DNA of 64,000 nt from Mucilaginibacter sp. (GTDB lineage Bacteria > Bacteroidota > Bacteroidia > Sphingobacteriales > Sphingobacteriaceae): NCBI RefSeq assembly GCF_028288225.1, contig NZ_JAQBOC010000028.1, positions 1-64,000 of the forward strand, written 5' to 3'. This document shows positions 52,334-60,910 of this stretch, piece after piece. The position numbers and the translations under genes are program-made. Each line of letters starts with the position of its first letter. Within the stretch, counting starts at the first letter, position 1. The notes beneath the pieces are model-generated. The model searched no databases. It saw only the letters and a program-made list of their open reading frames with translations, and had not been told where the DNA came from.

Positions 52334-54850
52334 TCAAAGCCTGATCTGTGCTGAAATTTTGATCCCGAAATTTTTGGCACTTCCATCCAAAGCATTGTTA
52401 TTATCCTTGTAGCTAAGGCGATGAATAAAATCGACCCTGAAGAATTTAAGGATATTTTCAACTCCATAACCTGCTTCAACATATGGAACACTACCCAGGC
52501 CGTGCAAGTCAAGAGATTTATTATGGTCAAATATGTTGTTCTGGTTGGCTCGGGATATGCTTCCGTACAAAATATTAGCTGTCCCCACCAAACGCCATTT
52601 GAAATTCTTAATTACGGGTATTGAATTTAACAATAACCCTTCAAAGTGCTGGGTGTAATTTAAACTGGCGTATTTGTCACTGGCAAATTCAAAAAAGCGC
52701 ATCAGATTAAAAGCATTGGGGTTATATAGAAAAGTGGCATTACCCAGGTGATTTTCCAATAAAGGAAAAGGAACGCTTGAAGGGATATACCCTGCCGAAA
52801 ATGAATATTTCCCTCTGCCAAGGCTCCCCATTTTTAAGGTCTGCATAATATTAAAACTGAATTTATGATAAGTTAAATCACTGCCAAATATATTTTTCAA
52901 ACCCAAAGTGTAGCGGAACGTAAATACGGGTTTGGAAATGTCTGTTTTAATATTGACAGGGCGGTTGATGGTTTCGGAAAGCAACGGTTGAACTCCCGGG
53001 GCCCATTTGGTTTCAAACTGAAATTCTGAAACAAATAGCTGATTACTTAAGCCACTTTTTGGATCATTGAAGTTAAATAAAAACTGGGGGTCTAAAGACC
53101 AGCTTGAAAAACTGATCTTCTCTGTAAAGCCCTTAAAAAGGTCTCGGCTAATATAGAAGTTCAGCAAATTCTGATCAAATACCTTTCGCCTGTCAATACG
53201 GCCAAACCGGGTAAGCGCAGAGAACAGATTATTACGCTGGTATAGGTAGCTATCACTCAACAGCGCCACCTGGTTTAGATCGTGTGTAAAGCTGATCCCT
53301 GCTTCCGTCCAGTGTTTCCGTGATAATATGTAGTCAACCGAAGCGCCGTATTTTGCATCCAGATCTTTTGAGCCATAAGCAACATAGCCTCCGAGGATCA
53401 ATTTTTTATCAAAGCCTGAATTTGTTTTGAAACCCAACCTGATCCGGTTTCCTTCTACATTGTTATAACTGTAGGTATTCAGAAAAGGACCAAGGCTGAG
53501 ATTTCCGGCTCTGTAATAACCATTGATCAGCATATCTGCAGCTGTAAGGTAATTTTTAATAGTGGGAAGTGTTTTAACTGTGTCGATCAAACGATATACC
53601 GATTTTTCAGCCATTGTTAAGGAATCTGGCCTGTTCGTTTCCCAAAAGGAGTTATCGGCCTGTTGTGCATCTGCCGCCACTATAATATTATCCTTGAAGA
53701 AGCCGGGAGGATAAACCTTATCAGTATTTATAATTTTATTTACGGTATAAAACTTGGCCAGCAGGCCGCTCGTATTACTGGTTAGCTGATCAACAGTTAC
53801 TAAAATACGGGTTTTTACCGGAAGCCAGGGCTGATCCGGTGCCTTGCCGTCCATCTGTTGCTGAACAGAGATCCGGTGAATGAAATTTAAATTTGCTGAT
53901 GGTTCAATAGTTGCCCTTACCTGGTATAAAGCATAATTTTCCTGTGCTATCCATATGGTACCCGTAAAAGCCAGGTCCTGGGGACGTTTGGGTTTAAAGG
54001 AGATCTGGTAACAGGCTTTTCCATCTATTATGGCATTCCGGTTTTCCAGCTCGTAATCATACCAACTCTTCCAACCGTCAGCAATTGGCGATGCAAATTC
54101 CTTCCCTGCAGCGCTTACGAAATTCTTATAGAAGTTATATTGCTGAAAGGTGCTGCCGGTTAATTGGGCAAGCAGGGTGCCGTCTTCAAAACCAATGCCA
54201 TTGGTTTTTGTTTTTTTAATGTACTCCCGTTTAGATTCCGGATTACTTTGATAAAAAAAGTCGGAAACAGTTTCTGAAAGAAATAAAGGGAGCAACGGCA
54301 TATTATCGGCCCCTGCTATTTTCATACTGTCAGCCATAGAAATAGCCTGTTGGATAAATTTCTTTTTTAGCAGATTGGAACTGAGATTGCTGGCATCCAA
54401 TTCAATCCGGCTATAACTTTCCAGTTGATATGATTTCAAACCACGGGGATCATTCACCGGTTTGTGCTTAATTACTTCTTTTAAGATCACCCAGGCCGGA
54501 TTAATATATCCTTTAGGGCTGATCCTGACTTCATGCAACAACTGGGAGGAAGGCTTTAACTGAATATTTATGAACTGTTCAGCTGCATGGCCGATCGGAA
54601 ATGATTGCTGCAAATAACCAATACAGCTTACTGAGATGGAATCACTTTTTCTTATAAACTCCAATTTAAATAAGCCATCAAAATTTGTGCTTATACCAAT
54701 CCCTGTACCCTTAATCCCAACGGTAGCATAGGTAACCGGCTCGCCGGTGTTGGCATCTGTAACCTTACCTTTTATTATTACCTTCTGCCCGCAAACCAAC
54801 TGTGTTCCCAATAATAATAATACGAGAAAGAAAAGCAATGATCTGCTCAT
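52334..54850 (-). CDS. DUF5686 outer-membrane protein with carboxypeptidase-regulatory domain
   Basis: 838 residues. Signal peptide 1-21, then a carboxypeptidase-regulatory-like domain (about 22-95, GKVTDANTGEPVTYATVGIK), a middle region of DUF5686 type (IKHKPVNDPRGLKSYQLESY, ISFKPKRPQDLAFTGTIWIA) and a long strand-rich C-terminal part that looks like an outer-membrane barrel ending GIKISAQIRL. Bacteroidota-specific; function unknown, perhaps in envelope biogenesis or transport. It lies five bases downstream of the PepSY-like gene on the same strand, so the two are an operon. Confidence 0.88.
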   Translation of the reverse strand: MSRSLLFFLVLLLLGTQLVCGQKVIIKGKVTDANTGEPVTYATVGIKGTGIGISTNFDGLFKLEFIRKSDSISVSCIGYLQQSFPIGHAAEQFINIQLKPSSQLLHEVRISPKGYINPAWVILKEVIKHKPVNDPRGLKSYQLESYSRIELDASNLSSNLLKKKFIQQAISMADSMKIAGADNMPLLPLFLSETVSDFFYQSNPESKREYIKKTKTNGIGFEDGTLLAQLTGSTFQQYNFYKNFVSAAGKEFASPIADGWKSWYDYELENRNAIIDGKACYQISFKPKRPQDLAFTGTIWIAQENYALYQVRATIEPSANLNFIHRISVQQQMDGKAPDQPWLPVKTRILVTVDQLTSNTSGLLAKFYTVNKIINTDKVYPPGFFKDNIIVAADAQQADNSFWETNRPDSLTMAEKSVYRLIDTVKTLPTIKNYLTAADMLINGYYRAGNLSLGPFLNTYSYNNVEGNRIRLGFKTNSGFDKKLILGGYVAYGSKDLDAKYGASVDYILSRKHWTEAGISFTHDLNQVALLSDSYLYQRNNLFSALTRFGRIDRRKVFDQNLLNFYISRDLFKGFTEKISFSSWSLDPQFLFNFNDPKSGLSNQLFVSEFQFETKWAPGVQPLLSETINRPVNIKTDISKPVFTFRYTLGLKNIFGSDLTYHKFSFNIMQTLKMGSLGRGKYSFSAGYIPSSVPFPLLENHLGNATFLYNPNAFNLMRFFEFASDKYASLNYTQHFEGLLLNSIPVIKNFKWRLVGTANILYGSISRANQNNIFDHNKSLDLHGLGSVPYVEAGYGVENILKFFRVDFIHRLSYKDNNNALDGSAKNFGIKISAQIRL

Positions 54851-54855
54851 AGGTT

Positions 54856-55290
54856 TTATAAATATAGCGGATTAATCTTGTTTAAGGAAACTACCTTTTT
54901 TATCAAATACCAGGTCCCTGCCTTTTCGAACATAGTGATACCTTTAGCATCAGTAATTTTACCTGCTTCAGTTATTTTAACACCTTTATAGTGCTGTTTA
55001 ACATAAGCGGCTACACCTGCCGGTAAATCACTTACTTTTATGGCTGCAACTTGTTCAATAAAAGTTCCTTCAGGTGTGAACTGTACAGACATATCTTCTC
55101 CTGACTTACCACCCCAGTTTGCTTCATAGTTCCCTTTTTCTTTTCCCCAGGTTATGTTAACAGCAGCGGGATACTTTACAGTTAAAGCCGATCTTACTTT
55201 TTCAGGGACAATGGGGCTTTTTACTTTTTGTGCATTTAATGCAGTGACTGCTGCCACAACCATTAACATACTTAAAATGATCTTTTTCAT
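54856..55290 (-). CDS. PepSY-like periplasmic protein
   Basis: 144 residues. Signal peptide 1-20 ends LNAQ. Two tandem PepSY-like (BLIP-like, DUF2874) units follow: VRSALTVKYPAAVNITWGKE then YEANWGGKSGEDMSVQFTPE, and LPAGVAAYVKQHYKGVKITE then the closing strands. These are small secreted proteins, common in Bacteroidota, that may bind or inhibit proteases or sense folding. It is the first gene of the pair with the DUF5686 barrel, and may be its chaperone or partner. Confidence 0.88.
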   Translation of the reverse strand: MKKIILSMLMVVAAVTALNAQKVKSPIVPEKVRSALTVKYPAAVNITWGKEKGNYEANWGGKSGEDMSVQFTPEGTFIEQVAAIKVSDLPAGVAAYVKQHYKGVKITEAGKITDAKGITMFEKAGTWYLIKKVVSLNKINPLYL

Positions 55291-55856
55291 ATTTACCTGA
55301 CTTATTTATTTGTAAGCCCACATGATTTAAACATTGATCAGGAGGCACAAGTCACACTATAACTACTGTAATAGGTTTGTTACATAAACATCCAACTCAA
55401 TTCTGATTTATTTTGGTATTTCGTCTGCCATCAAATTATTTAACTTCTTTTAACCTTACCTCTATTTGTCATCCTGAACGCAGTAAAGGATCTTATAAAA
55501 TAGATAGGTAGCTCACATGCTTGTCCGGCTTTTATGTCGCACAGAGAAGATTTTTCGCCGAAGCTAAAGAGATAGTTCTTCGCTCTCGCTTGTAATAGCG
55601 TGGGTTTAAGCGGCTGATTATCAAGATTGTTTTTTTTACGTCGTCGCTGTTTTTCCAGTCCAGCCTGGTTGGGACTCAGAATGAGAAAAAGGGCTTTTTA
55701 CAATCTTCCGAACACTTATAGGGTAGGGAAGAGAATTGTGGCTTTAAAATTTGGAGAATAAAAAAAACAGCAATTTTAAAAGCGATAATACCGTACTATA
55801 AGTTGTACTGGTTCACTTGACAAACTACTTTGATTTAGAAACAAGAAGGGAAGATT
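55291..55856. other. Long intergenic region with dispersed repeat
   Basis: 566 bases without a supported gene. The first 100 bases carry the PepSY-like gene's leftward promoter. From 55467 (GTCATCCTGAACGCAGTAAA) to about 55690 (GGGACTCAGAATGAGAAA) the sequence looks like a dispersed non-coding element with GTCATCCTGA/TCAGAATGA ends, similar in kind to the GTCATGC-ended element at 17117. Confidence 0.45.
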
Positions 55857-56543
55857 TTAACTTGTCTTTCGGAGTACTTTGAGCTCACCTCGGGTTACTG
55901 CATCCGTTTTTTCAATGGCAATAGTAAAGGCAATGCTGCTTATCAGTTTTATATGTACTTTTAACCAGGGAAGTGTTTCGCCGGGATACACGGTATACAA
56001 TTCGCGCAGCGACCATCCAACCCCTTTCTGCACATAATATGCTTTATCGGCCAACAAGAGACTGATGAGTTGTTCAATTTGGCTGAATGTTAAAAAGTGC
56101 TTCTTGGTACGGCTGTAATATAAAAGAGAAACTACTGACTGCCTGCGCTTCCATAAGTCCTGGTCTATATTCCATGTTTTGAGCTGTTCATAAACGGTGG
56201 TAGCTTCCACTTCGAGGATCTTGGTATAAACTTTAGCCAGCGCATCGCAAAGCCCCCAGTCATCCACCTGGTCTTGCCAGCGGACTATGACCGGCCACAT
56301 TTCCCGCAGCTCGCTGTCTTTTTTCAGGTGACGCTCCAAAAAGAAAAAAGCATGCAGTTTTACCCAGAAGTTATTTTCGGTATGCCATAGCTCGTCCCAA
56401 ATAGCCAGTTGCTCCGCAAACGGCAATGCGGAAAAGGAATACACCCGTCTGGATTCCCGCCGGTGCAGCGGTACACTTCCCTGCACGCTGCGGAGGTGGC
56501 TTAATACTTCCTGTAATTGAACGGTATAACCGGACGTTTTCAT
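55857..56543 (-). CDS. DNA alkylation repair protein, AlkD-like
   Basis: 228 residues of HEAT-like helical repeats typical of AlkD: LPFAEQLAIWDELWHTENNF, WVKLHAFFFLERHLKKDSE, VDDWGLCDALAKVYTKILE and DQDLWKRRQSVVSLLYYSRT. The Trp/Asp in VDDWGLCD and the Arg in KRRQSVV stand where AlkD contacts DNA and the alkylated base. AlkD removes N3- and N7-alkylpurines by a glycosylase reaction that does not flip the base. Cytoplasmic. Alone on its transcript. Confidence 0.88.
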   Translation of the reverse strand: MKTSGYTVQLQEVLSHLRSVQGSVPLHRRESRRVYSFSALPFAEQLAIWDELWHTENNFWVKLHAFFFLERHLKKDSELREMWPVIVRWQDQVDDWGLCDALAKVYTKILEVEATTVYEQLKTWNIDQDLWKRRQSVVSLLYYSRTKKHFLTFSQIEQLISLLLADKAYYVQKGVGWSLRELYTVYPGETLPWLKVHIKLISSIAFTIAIEKTDAVTRGELKVLRKTS

Positions 56544-56630
56544 TTAATTGCGAAGCTATTAATTTTTCCGCTGTCCATAGTTTCTCACTACAAACAAACT
56601 TTGTTTGTAAGACATCTACACCAATAAAAA

Positions 56631-56655
56631 AGCCCTTCAGTAATGCTGAAAGGCT
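56631..56655 (-). terminator. Terminator downstream of the PHP-domain gene
   Basis: AGCCCTTCAG (56631-56640) pairs with CTGAAAGGCT (56646-56655) with one mismatch. A run of six A before it on the plus strand gives the T-run for leftward transcription from the 56793-58025 gene. Confidence 0.7.
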
Positions 56656-56792
56656 TTCAAATGACCCTAAAGTAGCAAATCCTGAAGTGTTTTGTGAAGG
56701 ATTTGAAATCGTATTTTCAAATATGATGTTAAAACAAAGACAAAGAGAGCCGTTTTAGAGCACCTTAAAGGGAATTAAGCTATCTGCCGCGA

Positions 56793-58025
56793 TCAAAAGT
56801 TCGGGTCGAAATTGAAGTAGATCGGGTTCGACAGTCCGACCATGTTCCCGCTCAGCGCCATCGATTCAGGAACCTGCGGATAAGCAGTAGGCGGACCCTC
56901 AACTACGACGCGGTAATAAGTCCGGCCAGGTGTTGCGGGGGTATCGGTGAACTCGATCGTAGGCGCCTTACCGGTAGCTTTGAAAGTGCCGAACGCGTTG
57001 CCATTCTTCACTATGCTGACGGTATAGGTCCCTTCCGGAACAGTATTCCCTGTTAATTGAACACGGAATTTAACGGGTTTCCCTGTCGCCCTCGCATTAT
57101 CACCCATCATCATGTCCATCTTGCCGTCCTGGTTGAGGTCAGCATAGAATTCAACCCGGGGCGCATAGGGATTTGCGCTGATGCAAACCCGCCCGTTCGT
57201 AAGGGCGTCCACAACCGCCTGTGAGGTCCGCGCTGTGGCAAACACCCAGGTCGTTGGGGTTCCAACATAATTGGCTTTAGCCTGGTAACTGTTCTTCGTT
57301 GCCTTGTCGGGTGTATCCGGGGTACCATGATGCGCATCACTTCCACCTCTGCCGGTTAGCTTGCGGCCCGACGAGAGCATGTCGTCCCAAATCATGATCG
57401 CATTGGCATTTTTGGGCCAGACCGCAGAATTCCATACTTCTATCGATTCTACCATGTCATAAGAGTATCCGAAATGGTCTTTTCCGCTTGGATGGTTTGC
57501 CGACAGATGAATTCCAAGCTCCTTCTTCACAGCCCCGACCACCACGTCGCGCTGATCGCGAACATCATACAGCCGCTGGTGATCATATGGCCTGGCCGAG
57601 AATACATTGCCGTGGCCCCGGGTAGTTGTCCATTCCGCGCCATACAGAAGCAGGACAGAGTCTGACTTAAACTCGGGATCTGCCCAGGTATTATTCGCAA
57701 CATCGCCGTTTACATGGTTGTCGTGATCGGTGATGCAGAGATAGTCCATGCCGACAGCCTTAGAAAAGGCGATGATCTTTGCTATGGGATTGTTTGAAGA
57801 CTCCTTACTGTGTCTTGAGTGCACATGTAGCTCACCCTTTAGCCACACGCCGTTGGTAAGGCTGGAGATGGGGGGTAGCGCGCCAATTTCCGTAGGTGCC
57901 CAGGGATTGCTGTGGCCCGGCTGCCCTTGCGCAAGACCGCCAATGCAACCTGCTATGATCACCAGCAATGCTGTACGGGCCCTGCCCATAAGCAGTATCA
58001 TTTTTCTGTTGTTTTTGATTGTCAT
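56793..58025 (-). CDS. CehA/McbA-type PHP-domain metallohydrolase
   Basis: 410 residues. A signal peptide (about 1-33, ALLVIIAGCIGGLAQG) shows export. The PHP metal site is formed by KGELHVHSRHS (His67, His69), LCITDHDNH (Asp100, His101, His104), LSANHPSG and GGSDAHHGTPD, the CehA/McbA pattern known from carbaryl hydrolase. A C-terminal beta-sandwich (about 300-405, PVKFRVQLTGNTVPEGTYTV) follows. It should hydrolyse an ester or phosphoester; the substrate is unknown. The gene is clearly richer in G+C than its neighbours (segments near 57181-57240 exceed 60 percent), so recent acquisition is possible. Divergent from the TonB receptor. Confidence 0.85.
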   Translation of the reverse strand: MTIKNNRKMILLMGRARTALLVIIAGCIGGLAQGQPGHSNPWAPTEIGALPPISSLTNGVWLKGELHVHSRHSKESSNNPIAKIIAFSKAVGMDYLCITDHDNHVNGDVANNTWADPEFKSDSVLLLYGAEWTTTRGHGNVFSARPYDHQRLYDVRDQRDVVVGAVKKELGIHLSANHPSGKDHFGYSYDMVESIEVWNSAVWPKNANAIMIWDDMLSSGRKLTGRGGSDAHHGTPDTPDKATKNSYQAKANYVGTPTTWVFATARTSQAVVDALTNGRVCISANPYAPRVEFYADLNQDGKMDMMMGDNARATGKPVKFRVQLTGNTVPEGTYTVSIVKNGNAFGTFKATGKAPTIEFTDTPATPGRTYYRVVVEGPPTAYPQVPESMALSGNMVGLSNPIYFNFDPNF

Positions 58026-58186
58026 ATCAAATTATCTATCAATTTTAATGAGTTTATGTTTGGCTGGCAACATACCCCATTGATATTAGTAAATTGTTAA
58101 CATCAGTAAAATGAAGTATAAATGTGACAATGAATTTGCCAATCGCTTTACGCTGCAATTCTTATTTAAACTAATTATAAATAATA

Positions 58187-58217
58187 TTTGGGAATTTGAT
58201 TTGTGATTATATCTTTG
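58187..58217 (+). promoter_or_regulatory. Bacteroidota sigma-A promoter for the TonB receptor
   Basis: TTTG at 58187-58190 and TATCTTTG at 58210-58217 match the -33 (TTTG) and -7 (TAnnTTTG) elements of the phylum, with a 19-base spacer. Transcription would begin near 58224, inside the Fur-like box. Confidence 0.7.
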
Positions 58218-58222
58218 CGCTT

Positions 58223-58241
58223 AATTAGACTTAATCTAAAT
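58223..58241 (+). promoter_or_regulatory. Fur-like operator
   Basis: AATTAGACTTAATCTAAAT is a 19-base imperfect palindrome (15 of 19 positions agree with its reverse complement) placed directly after the -7 element and five bases before the ATG. Position and shape fit an iron-responsive repressor site for the siderophore-type receptor; the regulator is inferred. Confidence 0.6.
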
Positions 58242-58246
58242 AAGGC

Positions 58247-60688
58247 ATGAAAACAATCTATTACTTATCTATTAAATTCTCTTTTTTGATGTTCATGTTG
58301 TTCTGCAGCATCGTTAAGGCAGATGACTTCGCAAACGGCAAAATTTCCGGGATAGTTAAAACCTCTGACGGCCAACCGGCAGCATTTGTAACTGTATCTA
58401 TTAAAGAATTAAACAGGACAACCAGCACAAAAGAGGATGGTAGCTTTATTATCAGCAATATTAAGGCCGGCCATTATACTTTAGTAGTTTCATTTGTTGG
58501 AACAGAAAGCCAGGAAAAGCCGGTTACGGTGCTGGCATCAAAAACAGTTACAGTAAATTTCATATTAACAGAAAATTCGTCGAAGCTAAATGAGGTGATT
58601 ATTAATGCAAATAGAACACCTAAGCCTGTATCATTGGATAAAGCGAATATTCGTGCCCTTGATCTTCCTCAAAGTGGCGGAACGGTAAGCCGCCGTGTTA
58701 TAGAAGACCAGCAAATTAACCGTTTGGGCGATGCAATTAAAAATGTAAGCGGTGTTTCGTTAACGCAAATAAGAGGTGGCGTAGGTGAAACGTTTTCTGC
58801 CCGGGGCTACAGCATTGGCATAACCGGGGCGTCCGGCAGTATTTTTAAAGACGGCGTATTAACCAATACAGCCGGTTTTCCTGAAGCAAGCACGCTGGAA
58901 TCTGTAGAAGTATTGAAAGGAAGTGCGGCGCTGCTTTATGGTAACGTATCTGGCGGGCTTATTATTAATATGGTTACTAAAAAGCCGCAATTTGAAAGTG
59001 GAGGAGAGGTTTCCATGCGGTATGGAAGTTACAATATGTTTAAACCAAGTGTAGACGTTTACGGGCCGGTTAGCCAGGATGTGGCCTTTAGACTGATCGG
59101 AGTCTATGAGAACGATGGTAGCTACCGTAACCATGTATATACTGAACGGAAATATGTAAATCCCTCTTTATTGTTCAATCTCGGCAAAAAAACCACCTTG
59201 CTGGTTGAGGGTGATTACTTACGTGAAAGTCTAACCCCCGATTTTGGCATAGGTTCTTTAAATAACGGCCAGGCAATTCCTACGATGGTGCCACGCTCAC
59301 AATACATCAATACTTCATGGGCATATAGCCACATGAACCAGTTTTCGGCTATGGCAACTTTGAACCACCAATTTAGCGATAACTGGCATTTAAATGCCAT
59401 TGTATCAGGACAGGGAACCCACATAGATGCGTACCAGGCCAGCTTGCCTAATACCGTAAGCGCAACGGGTGAATGGAACAGGCGCCTTGCCCGCGCAAAT
59501 ACTATAGAAAATGACTACACCGGCCAGGTAAATTTAACAGGTAAATTTAGAACCGGATCGGTAAGACATCAAATACTGATCGGAACAGATGTTACCAAAG
59601 TTGTAAATGTTACCAATGGCTACAGTGTTGAAGGCGAAAATATCAGTACTTATGTTTATGATAAAATAAATACTATCGACCTGAATAAATATAGCCAACG
59701 TACCGATATTCCAAACGCTACAGATACAGCGCGAACAACCGCCCCTGTATATCGTTTGGGTACCTACGTACAAGACCTGGTAAGCCTTACAGATAAAATT
59801 AAGGTGCTGGCGGGAATCCGGTGGTCGTGGCAGCAAACCTACCAAACCAATATTCAATACCTGCTAAAACAAACTTCAGGCAACGGAACAGCTATAACCC
59901 GGTATGACCGTGCATTTTCACCAAAAGTAGCGTTTATATACCAGCCCATTAGTACAAGTTCAGTATATATAAGTTACAGCAATAACTTTATGGTTAATAG
60001 CGGCACTGATGTAAGCACAGGGCAGGGCCTTAAGCCATCGTTGGTGAACCAGTATGAAGCTGGTTTAAAAAATGAACTGTTTGATGGTAAGATCATTGCT
60101 AATTTGAGTGTATACCGCATTATCAACAGCAACCTGGCTGTGGTAGCGCCGTTTAAAGCCGATGGAACCATTAACAGCGATAACACCCTTAAACAACTTA
60201 ACGGAGAAACTACCAGTGATGGTTTTGATGTTGATATAACGGGGCACCTTTCTAAGAATTTTTATTTTATTACGGGCTATTCTTACAACAATGCACGCTA
60301 TACAAAAGTGTCAGGTTTAAAAGGATCTCCCATATTGGGTGAGCGCTTGGTTATTAGTCCTGTAAGTACAGCTAATGCAACCCTGTTTTATGCCTTTAGC
60401 AATCCGGGCTTAAAGGGGTTTAAAGTTGGGGCAACAGCGTTTTACACAGGTAACAGGATGGCAGGCTATAACAATACGGTTGGGCAAGGACAAGCCTATA
60501 GCCGGTTGGTTCCCGTTGGCGGATTTACAACACTCGACCTTTCAGCAGGTTATACTTATAAGAAGATCTCGCTGCTGGCAAGTGTAACTAATGTTACCAA
60601 TACATTGAATTATTTGATACATGATAATTATAGCATTACGCCAATTGCCCCTCGTCAGTTGTTAACAACATTGGCTTATAAATTTTAA
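58247..60688 (+). CDS. TonB-dependent siderophore-type receptor
   Basis: 813 residues. Signal peptide 1-25, a carboxypeptidase-regulatory domain (about 30-115, GQPAAFVTVSIKELNRTTST), plug (about 140-245, RRVIEDQQINRLGDAIKNVS, FSARGYSIGITGASGSIFKD, VEVLKGSAALLYGNVSGGLI) and a barrel ending with aromatic LLTTLAYKF. FSARGY and the plug pattern are those of ferric-siderophore (FhuA/FecA-like) receptors. There is no STN domain, so no FecR signalling is expected; instead the Fur-like box suggests iron control. It imports an iron chelate through the outer membrane using TonB energy; the ligand is unknown. Confidence 0.92.
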   Translation: MKTIYYLSIKFSFLMFMLFCSIVKADDFANGKISGIVKTSDGQPAAFVTVSIKELNRTTSTKEDGSFIISNIKAGHYTLVVSFVGTESQEKPVTVLASKTVTVNFILTENSSKLNEVIINANRTPKPVSLDKANIRALDLPQSGGTVSRRVIEDQQINRLGDAIKNVSGVSLTQIRGGVGETFSARGYSIGITGASGSIFKDGVLTNTAGFPEASTLESVEVLKGSAALLYGNVSGGLIINMVTKKPQFESGGEVSMRYGSYNMFKPSVDVYGPVSQDVAFRLIGVYENDGSYRNHVYTERKYVNPSLLFNLGKKTTLLVEGDYLRESLTPDFGIGSLNNGQAIPTMVPRSQYINTSWAYSHMNQFSAMATLNHQFSDNWHLNAIVSGQGTHIDAYQASLPNTVSATGEWNRRLARANTIENDYTGQVNLTGKFRTGSVRHQILIGTDVTKVVNVTNGYSVEGENISTYVYDKINTIDLNKYSQRTDIPNATDTARTTAPVYRLGTYVQDLVSLTDKIKVLAGIRWSWQQTYQTNIQYLLKQTSGNGTAITRYDRAFSPKVAFIYQPISTSSVYISYSNNFMVNSGTDVSTGQGLKPSLVNQYEAGLKNELFDGKIIANLSVYRIINSNLAVVAPFKADGTINSDNTLKQLNGETTSDGFDVDITGHLSKNFYFITGYSYNNARYTKVSGLKGSPILGERLVISPVSTANATLFYAFSNPGLKGFKVGATAFYTGNRMAGYNNTVGQGQAYSRLVPVGGFTTLDLSAGYTYKKISLLASVTNVTNTLNYLIHDNYSITPIAPRQLLTTLAYKF

Positions 60689-60703
60689 AAGGATTTATAC
60701 GAA

Positions 60704-60740
60704 ATTTTTTATGTGCGCCAGTCGGGCGCACATAAAAAAT
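60704..60740. terminator. Strong terminator after the TonB receptor
   Basis: ATTTTTTATGTGCGCC (60704-60719) and GGCGCACATAAAAAAT (60725-60740) form a perfect 16-bp stem with a five-base loop, with T-run and A-run making it usable from both sides. Confidence 0.88.
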
Positions 60741-60810
60741 ATGCAGGGAGAGGGATCCGGACCTTGCTGCCTTTAGTCCAGCAACTGTTATTCTTGCTTT
60801 AATTTCACAC

Positions 60811-60895
60811 AGCCAAAAGTCTTTAGTCCTAAGCCAAAAGAATAAAATTCACTTTGACTTCAGACTAAAGACTGTTAGTTTAACACTAGTTTGAT
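60811..60895. repeat. AGTCTTAAG-family repeat, copy d
   Basis: AGTCTTTAGTCCTAAGCC, then GACTTCAGACTAAAGACTGT and TAACACTAGTTTGAT follow the order and spacing of 5286-5382, in the same orientation. It lies in the gap between the converging TonB-receptor and pectate-lyase genes. Confidence 0.7.
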
Positions 60896-60910
60896 TAATA
60901 AATCACTTAA

